Shown: positions 1-6,103 of the stretch, piece by piece
How positions within the stretch are numbered: position 1 is the stretch's first letter
Layout of the letters: every line of letters starts with the position of its first letter
Source: Candidatus Pelagibacter sp. TMED275
GTDB taxonomy: Bacteria > Pseudomonadota > Alphaproteobacteria > Pelagibacterales > Pelagibacteraceae
DNA: 6,103 nucleotides
Reading direction: 5' to 3'
Assembly (NCBI GenBank): GCA_002169255.1
Contig: NHLU01000018.1
Coordinates: forward strand, 9,755 to 15,857
The notes under the pieces: generated by a model
The model's input: the letters and a program-made list of their open reading frames with translations, nothing else
Told to the model about the DNA's origin: nothing
The model's database searches: none
Made by a program: the position numbers and the translations under genes

Positions 1-473
1 CCAATTGAGACTTCGTAAGATACCATTTGCGCTGCAGATCTAATCGCTCCAAGAAATGGATATTTTGAGTTTGAGGCCCATCCACCCATAATAATTCCAT
101 ATACACCTAAAGATGAAACAGCAAATATATATAAAATACCGACGTTTATATCAGCTAAAACATAGCTCTCACTGAAAGGTATTACCGCCCAAGCAATAAG
201 AGCTAAGGTCATAGTTACAATTGGTGCTAATATAAAAATTACCTTATTTGCACTTGCTGGAATTATTATTTCTTTAAAAATGTACTTTAGTGCATCAGCT
301 AAAGATTGAAATAAACCAAATGGACCAACAACATTTGGGCCTCTTCTTTTTTGAACAAAAGCCCAAACTCTTCTATCAAGCCACACAATCATGGCAACAG
401 CAGTTAACACGGGTATTAATAAAAATATTATTTTGTAAACCTCACTAAAAATAATATTTATATACTCTGTCAT
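1..473 (-). CDS. nuoH: NADH-quinone oxidoreductase subunit H (NuoH), N-terminal part, cut by window edge
   Basis: NuoH (ND1 family) is the inner-membrane subunit that joins the membrane arm to the peripheral arm and forms much of the quinone chamber of complex I. The reading frame is open from an ATG at 473-471 to base 1, giving 157 complete codons of a protein that is usually about 330-350 residues, so roughly the second half lies outside the window. Visible family motifs are [17 protein letters not shown] (residues 31-47), [15 protein letters not shown] (49-63) and [20 protein letters not shown] (130-149), followed by MVSYEVSIG at the edge. Hydrophobic stretches at about residues 7-32, 78-99 and 112-131 look like the first membrane helices. 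The start overlaps the nuoG stop by one base (TAATG), which suggests translational coupling; no clear Shine-Dalgarno sequence precedes it. Identification is very secure from the motifs and position. Confidence 0.97.
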   Translation of the reverse strand, partial: MTEYINIIFSEVYKIIFLLIPVLTAVAMIVWLDRRVWAFVQKRRGPNVVGPFGLFQSLADALKYIFKEIIIPASANKVIFILAPIVTMTLALIAWAVIPFSESYVLADINVGILYIFAVSSLGVYGIIMGGWASNSKYPFLGAIRSAAQMVSYEVSI

Positions 474-2494
474 TATTTGTTATTTCTAACTTGTCTACAC
501 TTAGACATTGTTTTAGATGCTCTAGCAATTACATTTGAGTAGTAATAATCAACTTCAGTAGTTTTTATTTTTTCTTTTACAAAGTTCAGATTGTCTATCA
601 ATTTATAATCTTTTTGTTTATCTTCTTCATAGAAAAGATTTAAAAAATTCATCATTGATTTTTCAAGTTCGTTTTTATCTTTAAATAACTTTTTACCTGA
701 AATTTTTTCAGATAATTTATTTATTATTTCCCAATCTTCAATTGCATCCCCTGGTGGATATGATGCTTTAAAAGCTTTTTGTAACTTGCCTTCTAAATTC
801 GTAAAATAACCATCTTGTTCGGTATAAGCACAACCAGGCAAAATTATATCAGCAATTTCAGCGCCACGATCACCATGACTACCAATATAAATTATAAATT
901 CATCTTTTTTTTCAAAATTTAAATTATCCTGACCAAATAAAAAAACAATTTCGAATTTATGATTTTTTAAATCACTTAATAAGGTATTGTAACCATCACT
1001 ACTATTATAAATTCCAAGATCCAAGCTACCTACACTAGAAGCGTGTAATGATATTGTATTCAAAGGGTTCCAGTCCTTATTGATTTTATTTTTACTAACT
1101 AAAAAATTTTTTATTGACTCAAAAATATATTTACCTGATTGATTTTCAAATATCGAAGGTCCTAATATTATCATAGGTTTTTGTGCATTAATTAATAATT
1201 CACTTACAGGATGCTTGTTTTCAATTATATTTTTAATTGTCTCGCTATCACCATTTAAATTTTCATATGGAAAAGTTAAGTCTCCTTGATCATTTAATGA
1301 AATAATTTTTGTATTATTGTTTAGATAAGATTTTCTAATTCTGGAATTCAAAATAGTTGCTTCATGTCTTAAATTAGTTCCTACTAAAAAAATGAGATCA
1401 CTTTCTTCAATACCATTAATTGATGAATTAAATAAATAATTCTCTCTTTTTGAATTGTTGATATATTGATTATTACTTCTGCAATCATAGTTCTGATTTT
1501 TTAAAACTTTATTGAAAAAATCTTTAAAAATAAACATGGATTCCATATTGTTTAAATCGCCTGTAAACCCACATATTTTTCTTTTATCAGTAGATTTGAT
1601 TTTAGAGCTAATAATATTAAAAACCTCTTTCCAGCTGGATTTATCAAATTTATTATTATATCTAATATATGGTGAGTCTAGCCTTTGATTTAATAACCCA
1701 TCGCAAGCATATCTAGTTTTATCAGAAATCCATTCTTCATTTATATCCTCGTTTATTCTTGGAAGAACCCTTTTAACCTCCCATCCATAAGTATCTACTC
1801 TTATGTTAGAGCCAATTGCGTCCATTACATCTACGCTCTCTGTTTTCTTTAATTCCCATGGTCTAGCTTCGAACACATATGGTTTGGAAGTCAATGCCCC
1901 TACTGGACATAAATCAATTACATTTGCTGACATTTCTGAGTCCATTGCTTTTTCTAGATAAGTAGTAATTTGCATATCTTCCCCTCTGCCAATAGCTCCT
2001 AATTCAGGTACTCCAGCTACTTCAGTTGCAAATCTTATACATCTTGTGCAATGAATACATCTTGTCATTTGGGTTTTGATTAAAGGTCCCATATTTTTTT
2101 CTGGAACAAACCTTTTATTTTCTTTAAATCTAGATTTATCTACACCATAAAACATAGATTGGTCTTGCAAATCGCATTCACCACCTTGATCACATACAGG
2201 GCAATCTAAAGGGTGGTTTGCAAGCAAAAATTCCATAACACCTTTTCTTGCCTTTTCTACTTTTTCTGTATTTGTTTTTATAATCATTCCATCCGATGCT
2301 GGCATTGCACATGAGGCAATTGGTTTTGGTGATTTTTCCATTTCAACCAAACACATCCGACAGTTGCCTGCAATTGATAATTTTTCATGATAACAAAATC
2401 TAGGTATTTCAGCTCCAGCTTGTTCGCAAGCTTGCAATACAGTTAAGCCTTCTTCTACTTCTATATCTTTATCATTTACTTTTAATTTAAACAT
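473..2494 (-). CDS. nuoG: NADH-quinone oxidoreductase subunit G (NuoG), 75-kDa iron-sulfur subunit
   Basis: NuoG is the large iron-sulfur subunit of the cytoplasmic NADH module and carries electrons from NuoF towards NuoI. At 673 residues it is a normal length for alphaproteobacterial NuoG. The N-terminal 2Fe-2S ferredoxin domain has C34, C45, C48 and C62 (cluster N1b). [17 protein letters not shown] supplies H94, C98, C101 and C107 (the His-ligated cluster N5). C146, C149, C152 and C196 supply N4. The extra N7 cluster motif known from E. coli and Thermus is absent at about residues 220-270, where only one Cys (C264) remains, as in mitochondria. From about residue 220 on is the molybdopterin-oxidoreductase-like domain, which is structural in this family. 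It is divergent and Asn/Lys/Ile-rich in the middle, with a conserved block near [19 protein letters not shown] (548-566) and a typical tail, [12 protein letters not shown] (655-666). The start overlaps the nuoF stop (TAATG), and [16 protein letters not shown] is a proper family N terminus. Confidence 0.98.
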   Translation of the reverse strand: MFKLKVNDKDIEVEEGLTVLQACEQAGAEIPRFCYHEKLSIAGNCRMCLVEMEKSPKPIASCAMPASDGMIIKTNTEKVEKARKGVMEFLLANHPLDCPVCDQGGECDLQDQSMFYGVDKSRFKENKRFVPEKNMGPLIKTQMTRCIHCTRCIRFATEVAGVPELGAIGRGEDMQITTYLEKAMDSEMSANVIDLCPVGALTSKPYVFEARPWELKKTESVDVMDAIGSNIRVDTYGWEVKRVLPRINEDINEEWISDKTRYACDGLLNQRLDSPYIRYNNKFDKSSWKEVFNIISSKIKSTDKRKICGFTGDLNNMESMFIFKDFFNKVLKNQNYDCRSNNQYINNSKRENYLFNSSINGIEESDLIFLVGTNLRHEATILNSRIRKSYLNNNTKIISLNDQGDLTFPYENLNGDSETIKNIIENKHPVSELLINAQKPMIILGPSIFENQSGKYIFESIKNFLVSKNKINKDWNPLNTISLHASSVGSLDLGIYNSSDGYNTLLSDLKNHKFEIVFLFGQDNLNFEKKDEFIIYIGSHGDRGAEIADIILPGCAYTEQDGYFTNLEGKLQKAFKASYPPGDAIEDWEIINKLSEKISGKKLFKDKNELEKSMMNFLNLFYEEDKQKDYKLIDNLNFVKEKIKTTEVDYYYSNVIARASKTMSKCRQVRNNK

Positions 2495-3819
2495 TATTCG
2501 GTATCTAATAAATGTTGATCAACTAAGTAAGGTATATTTTTATTTTTCTTAACTATAGGATCAAATTTATTCCTTTCTAATATCTCGTCCTTAAAATTTC
2601 TAATTAGTCCTTGGACTGGCCAAGAAGAACCTTCTCCAAATGCACAAATCGTATGACCCTCTATTTGTTTTGTGACATCCATTAACATATCAATCTCATC
2701 GATTGTTGCCTCGCCTTTTGCCATTCTTTCAAGCATCCTCCACATCCAACCTGAGCCTTCTCTACAAGGAGTACATTGACCACAACTTTCATGTTTATAA
2801 AATCTTGCTATCCTTGCCATACATTTAATAATGTCCTGATCTTTATTTATCACTACAATGCCAGCAGTACCAAGACCTGTTTTATTTTCTACACAAGCAT
2901 CAAAATCCATTTTTATAGTATCGCATACTTCTTTTCTTAATAATGGCATAGAAGATCCACCAGGTATTACTGCTTTTAAATTATCCCATCCACCAACAAC
3001 TCCTCCAGCATGTTTTTCAATTAAATCTTTTAATGGAATTCCCATTTCCTCTTCAACATTACATGGATTATTTACGTTTCCTGAAATACAATAAATTTTT
3101 GTACCAGTATTTTTAGCTCTTCCAAGTGAAGAAAACCATTTCCCTCCTCTTCTTAATATAGTTGGTACAACAGCAATAGTTTCAACATTATTGATTATTG
3201 TAGGGCATCCGTATAAACCTATTAATGCAGGAAATGGTGGTTTTAATCTTGGTTGACCTTTGTTGCCTTCTAAACTTTCCAGTAGAGCTGTTTCTTCACC
3301 ACAAATGTATGCACCAGCACCATAATGAATAAAAATATCAAGATCCCAACTTGTGCCTGCAGCATTCTTTCCAAGCAATCCACTTGCATAAGATTCATCT
3401 ATAGCTGTTTGAAGGGCCTGACCTTCGTTGTAGTATTCTCCTCTAATATATATATAACAAACATGAGCATTTACTGCATAAGATGTAATTAAACATCCCT
3501 CAATTAATTTGTGAGGTTCAAATCTTAGTATATCTCTATCCTTACATGTTCCTGGCTCAGATTCATCTGCATTGATAACTAAATAATGTGGTTTTGAACC
3601 TACTTCTTTAGGAGCAAATGACCATTTAAGTCCAGTGGGAAATCCTGCGCCGCCCCTTCCTCTTAATTCGGACGTCTTGATTTCATTTATAATCCATTCT
3701 CTTCCTTTTTCGCAAATATCTTTTGTATTAATCCAATCACCCCTTTTTTGAGAAGATTTAATATCCACTCCTAAGTCATTATACAAATTTTTAAATATTC
3801 TATCTTCGTCTTTAAGCAT
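2494..3819 (-). CDS. nuoF: NADH-quinone oxidoreductase subunit F (NuoF), NADH- and FMN-binding 51-kDa subunit
   Basis: NuoF is the catalytic entry point of complex I: it binds NADH and FMN, takes the hydride and passes single electrons to cluster N3. It is 441 residues, close to the usual 420-450. The Gly-rich motif [13 protein letters not shown] (54-66) and [12 protein letters not shown] (86-97) form the FMN/NADH site, and [19 protein letters not shown] (167-185) is the family signature. The N3 4Fe-4S ligands are C346, C349 and C352 in [12 protein letters not shown], plus C392 in HTICAFGE. No ligand is missing. The SLBB-like middle domain and C-terminal helical bundle are in normal order. 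The ATG lies 8 bases inside the end of nuoE. A GGA at 3830-3828 with 8 bases of spacing is the only Shine-Dalgarno-like element, so the ribosome may reinitiate after ending nuoE. Confidence 0.98.
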   Translation of the reverse strand: MLKDEDRIFKNLYNDLGVDIKSSQKRGDWINTKDICEKGREWIINEIKTSELRGRGGAGFPTGLKWSFAPKEVGSKPHYLVINADESEPGTCKDRDILRFEPHKLIEGCLITSYAVNAHVCYIYIRGEYYNEGQALQTAIDESYASGLLGKNAAGTSWDLDIFIHYGAGAYICGEETALLESLEGNKGQPRLKPPFPALIGLYGCPTIINNVETIAVVPTILRRGGKWFSSLGRAKNTGTKIYCISGNVNNPCNVEEEMGIPLKDLIEKHAGGVVGGWDNLKAVIPGGSSMPLLRKEVCDTIKMDFDACVENKTGLGTAGIVVINKDQDIIKCMARIARFYKHESCGQCTPCREGSGWMWRMLERMAKGEATIDEIDMLMDVTKQIEGHTICAFGEGSSWPVQGLIRNFKDEILERNKFDPIVKKNKNIPYLVDQHLLDTE

Positions 3820-4420
3820 TTTTATTATCCAACAATGTTTTTCTTGAGTTTTCAGGTTCTGAACTTGTCCGTCCTCTATATGATCCAGATTTTATTTTTT
3901 CATTATTACTAATTTGGTCAATTATCTTCTCTAATTTTAATGGGGTTAGATCTTCAAAATAATCCTCATTTATTTGTACCACAGGTGCATTTATGCATGC
4001 TCCTAAACATTCTACCTCCATCCACGAACATTTGCCGTCAGACGATATCTCAGATTCATTTTCCGATATTTTCTTTTTACATACGTCAACTAATTTATAG
4101 GCATCTCTAATCATGCATGGTGTTGTTGTACAAACTTGAAAAAAATATTTTCCAACAGGTGAAAGATTATACATAGAGTAAAAAGTAGCAACCTCATAAA
4201 CTTTTATATAAGGCATTTCTAGCATTTTTGCGATATACTTCATTGCAGCTAAAGGTATCCAATTGTCGTTTTGTCTTTGTGCAATATAAAGTAAAGACAT
4301 TACTGCACTTTTTTTTTTACCTTTTGGATACTTTGAAACCATTTTCTCTGCAGCTTTTAAACTTGTATCGCTAAATTCAAAATGATCTGGCTGTTCTTTG
4401 AAAACTTTTTTAATACTCAT
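3812..4420 (-). CDS. nuoE: NADH-quinone oxidoreductase subunit E (NuoE), 24-kDa 2Fe-2S subunit
   Basis: NuoE is a thioredoxin-like 2Fe-2S protein that docks on NuoF near FMN and holds cluster N1a. The protein has 202 residues, normal for alphaproteobacteria and longer than the roughly 166 of E. coli. The N-terminal helical part includes [20 protein letters not shown] (31-50) and [18 protein letters not shown] (75-92), a strong family signature. The N1a ligands are C97 and C102 (QVCTTTPCM) and C138 and C142 ([16 protein letters not shown]). The C-terminal tail holds GRTSSEPE (183-190), a short conserved patch seen in alphaproteobacterial and mitochondrial versions. The start forms an ATGA overlap with the nuoD stop and has the clearest Shine-Dalgarno sequence in the window. 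A run of ten A residues on the coding strand (4318-4309) encodes part of the KGKKKS stretch. Confidence 0.98.
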   Translation of the reverse strand: MSIKKVFKEQPDHFEFSDTSLKAAEKMVSKYPKGKKKSAVMSLLYIAQRQNDNWIPLAAMKYIAKMLEMPYIKVYEVATFYSMYNLSPVGKYFFQVCTTTPCMIRDAYKLVDVCKKKISENESEISSDGKCSWMEVECLGACINAPVVQINEDYFEDLTPLKLEKIIDQISNNEKIKSGSYRGRTSSEPENSRKTLLDNKNA

Positions 4421-5589
4421 CTATCAATTTCTCCAAAAACTATATCTAAAGAACCTAGAACTGCCGGAACATCAGCTAGCATATGTCCTTTAATTAAATA
4501 ATCCATAGCTTGCAAATGTGAAAAGCCAGGAGCTCTAATTTTACATTTATAAGGCTTGTTTGATCCATCAGAAATTAAATAAACACCAAATTCACCTTTT
4601 GGAGCTTCTACAGCAGTGTAAATTTCATCTGAATCTACTCTATAGCCCTCTGTAAATAGCTTAAAATGATGTATTAATGCTTCCATAGACTCTTTAATTT
4701 CAGCTTTTGGTGGTGGTGATATTTTATTATCATGAGATTTTATTGGTCCTGAAGGCATGTTTATTATGCATTGGTCTATGATTTTTAAACTCTCTTTCAT
4801 CTCTTCAATTCTACAAAGGTATCTGTCGTAACAATCACCATTTTTTCCAACAGGAATTTTAAAATCCATTTGTTTATAGCAGTCATAAGGTTGTGACTTT
4901 CTTAAATCCCATGGTATTCCTGAACCTCTTAACATTACTCCTGAAAATGAGTAATTTACCGCATCATCGACACTAACAATTCCAATATCAACATTCCTTT
5001 GCTTAAATATTCTATTATCTGTTAAAAGATTTTCAAGCTGATCAATAATTTTGGGAAATGAAACTGTAAATTTTGAAATATCATCTAAAAGATCTTTGGG
5101 TAAGTCTTGATGTACGCCACCTGCTCTGAAATAGTTTGCGTGTAATCTCGAACCTGAAGCTCTTTCATAAAAAGTCATTAACGTTTCTCTCTCCTCAAAT
5201 CCCCATAACGATGGAGTCAATGCTCCAACATCTAATGCTTGAGTAGTGATATTTAAAATATGTGAAAGTATTCTTCCTATTTCACAGAATAGAACTCTAA
5301 TATATTGCGCTCTTATTGGTACACCTATATTTAAAATTTTTTCAATTGCTAAAGCAAATGCATGCTCTTGATTCATTGGGGCAACATAATCCAATCTATC
5401 AAAATATGGGACTGCTTGCATATAAGTTTTATTCTCAATTAACTTTTCAGTACCTCTATGCAGTAAACCAATATGTGGATCAGCTTTTTCAACTATTTCT
5501 CCGTCTAGCTCAAGGATCAATCTAAGAACTCCATGCGCAGCTGGATGTTGAGGCCCAAAATTTAAATTCATTGTCTTATTTTTTTTCAT
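4417..5589 (-). CDS. nuoD: NADH-quinone oxidoreductase subunit D (NuoD), 49-kDa quinone-site subunit
   Basis: NuoD forms, with NuoB and NuoH, the pocket where quinone is reduced; it descends from the large subunit of NiFe hydrogenases but binds no metal. It has 390 residues, typical for a NuoD not fused to Nuo[21 protein letters not shown] (11-30) is the N-terminal signature. H19 and Y68 (in [16 protein letters not shown]) are 49 residues apart, the same spacing as bovine His59 and Tyr108, so I take them as the quinone-headgroup pair. Other family blocks are [10 protein letters not shown] (41-50), [10 protein letters not shown] (129-138), [20 protein letters not shown] (144-163), [10 protein letters not shown] (221-230), [11 protein letters not shown] (328-338), and the terminal DIVFGEIDR. 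The first ATG at 5589 adds six residues (MKKNKT) before a second ATG at 5571 that begins [10 protein letters not shown]. The upstream ATG overlaps nuoC by 14 bases. I keep the longer form, but the second start is possible. Confidence 0.97.
   Translation of the reverse strand: MKKNKTMNLNFGPQHPAAHGVLRLILELDGEIVEKADPHIGLLHRGTEKLIENKTYMQAVPYFDRLDYVAPMNQEHAFALAIEKILNIGVPIRAQYIRVLFCEIGRILSHILNITTQALDVGALTPSLWGFEERETLMTFYERASGSRLHANYFRAGGVHQDLPKDLLDDISKFTVSFPKIIDQLENLLTDNRIFKQRNVDIGIVSVDDAVNYSFSGVMLRGSGIPWDLRKSQPYDCYKQMDFKIPVGKNGDCYDRYLCRIEEMKESLKIIDQCIINMPSGPIKSHDNKISPPPKAEIKESMEALIHHFKLFTEGYRVDSDEIYTAVEAPKGEFGVYLISDGSNKPYKCKIRAPGFSHLQAMDYLIKGHMLADVPAVLGSLDIVFGEIDR
4430..4434 (-). promoter_or_regulatory. 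Ribosome binding site of nuoE
   Basis: On the coding strand the sequence reads GGAGA followed by nine bases and the nuoE ATG at 4420. It supports that start and is the best Shine-Dalgarno match at any junction in the window. The same bases encode the conserved Gly-Glu of the NuoD C-terminal FGEIDR, so the signal is embedded in protein-coding sequence. Function is inferred from match and spacing only. Confidence 0.65.
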
Positions 5590-6103
5590 TCTTCTCTAAT
5601 TTATTTTTTATGTATTTGGTTCCTTCCCATGGACTTTCATAATCAAAGTTTCTATAATCTTGTTCTAATTTGACTTTTTCATATACTACTTTCTTCTCTT
5701 CCTCGCTAAATCTAACTTCATCATGTCCTGTTAAAGGAAAGTCTTTTCTTAATGGGTGTCCTTTAAAATTATAGTCAGTAAGAATTCGTCTCAAATCAGG
5801 ATGATTTTTAAATGATATTCCATACATATCAAAAACTTCTCTCTCCATCCAATTTGCAGATGGAAAAACATTTGTTAGAGACTCAATTTTTTCATTTTCA
5901 TTTATTGAGCTCTGAATTATTACCCTTTGATTAAATTCATGACTAAGTAAGAAGTAAACAATCTTAAATCTTTTTTCTTCGGAAGGATAATCCACAGCAG
6001 TAATATCTATTAATTGTTTAAACTTTAATTTAGGATTAGTTTTTAAAAACATCATAACATCTGTTAAATCATTTGAATTTATTGAAATATAAATTTGTTG
6101 GTG
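5576..6103 (-). CDS. nuoC: NADH-quinone oxidoreductase subunit C (NuoC), 30-kDa subunit, 5' end outside window
   Basis: NuoC is the 30-kDa subunit of the connecting arm that packs on NuoD and helps hold the quinone-reducing module together; it binds no cofactor. The frame stays open from the stop at 5578-5576 to the window edge, giving 175 visible residues starting [20 protein letters not shown]. The ATG at 6055 is therefore internal and not the true start. Since family members have about 200 residues, around 20-30 N-terminal residues are missing. Diagnostic motifs, counted from the first visible residue, are [10 protein letters not shown] (31-40), [20 protein letters not shown] (85-104), RRILTDY (105-111) and [18 protein letters not shown] (115-132). 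The C terminus is Lys/Glu-rich. NuoC is separate from NuoD, unlike the fused NuoCD of enterobacteria. Its stop lies inside the beginning of nuoD, or 4 bases before the alternative nuoD ATG. Confidence 0.96.
   Translation of the reverse strand, partial: HQQIYISINSNDLTDVMMFLKTNPKLKFKQLIDITAVDYPSEEKRFKIVYFLLSHEFNQRVIIQSSINENEKIESLTNVFPSANWMEREVFDMYGISFKNHPDLRRILTDYNFKGHPLRKDFPLTGHDEVRFSEEEKKVVYEKVKLEQDYRNFDYESPWEGTKYIKNKLEKNEKK

Noticed and set aside
905..912. Eight-base T run as a possible terminator
   Set aside because: It lies within nuoG coding sequence, would be an A run on the transcribed-sense strand, and has no stem next to it.
2858..3094. Plus-strand open frame of 78 codons
   Set aside because: It lies wholly opposite the conserved nuoF reading frame, matches no family I know, and its open frame is explained by the codon composition of nuoF.
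5316..5525. Plus-strand open frame of 69 codons
   Set aside because: It is antisense to a highly conserved part of nuoD and has no recognisable protein features; treated as a shadow.
6053..6055. ATG at 6055 as the start of nuoC
   Set aside because: The frame continues open upstream to the window edge with family-like sequence ([13 protein letters not shown]), so this Met is internal.
1..6103. Mobile element, CRISPR array, tRNA or undescribed system
   Set aside because: Every base is covered by one of six core complex I genes in standard order; no repeats, RNA-gene structure or foreign ORFs were seen.

Overview
The window is an uninterrupted stretch of a nuo operon encoding the proton-pumping NADH:quinone oxidoreductase (respiratory complex I). 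All genes lie on the minus strand, so transcription runs from high to low coordinates. The order is nuoC (5' end cut by the window edge), nuoD, nuoE, nuoF, nuoG and nuoH (3' part cut by the other edge). Together they cover the connecting/quinone arm (NuoC, NuoD), the whole NADH-oxidising module (NuoE, NuoF, NuoG) and the start of the membrane subunit at the quinone chamber (NuoH).

The DNA is strongly AT-rich, genes are packed without intergenic space, and the proteins are rich in Lys, Asn and Ile. NuoC and NuoD are separate proteins, NuoD has the mitochondrial-like GPQHPAAHG start, and NuoG lacks the N7 cluster ligands. These traits point to an alphaproteobacterium with a streamlined genome. 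A marine SAR11 (Pelagibacterales) or similar lineage is my best guess, inferred from composition and protein style and not from any database match.

Layout along transcription: nuoC occupies 6103-5576 and overlaps nuoD (5589-4417) by 14 bases. nuoD overlaps nuoE (4420-3812) by 4 bases (ATGA), and nuoE overlaps nuoF (3819-2494) by 8 bases. nuoF overlaps nuoG (2494-473) by one base (TAATG), and nuoG overlaps nuoH (473 to beyond base 1) by one base (TAATG). No base of the window lies outside a nuo gene, so there is no room for a separate promoter, terminator, RNA gene or mobile element between genes.

Electron path encoded here: NADH gives a hydride to FMN in NuoF. Electrons pass through N3 (NuoF) and the NuoG clusters N1b, N4 and N5, while N1a in NuoE sits beside FMN. 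They then leave through NuoI and NuoB, which are outside the window, to quinone bound at the NuoD/NuoB/NuoH interface. All core ligands I checked are intact. I see no undescribed system here; the findings are modest points about start choice, coupling, NuoG divergence and a homopolymer.
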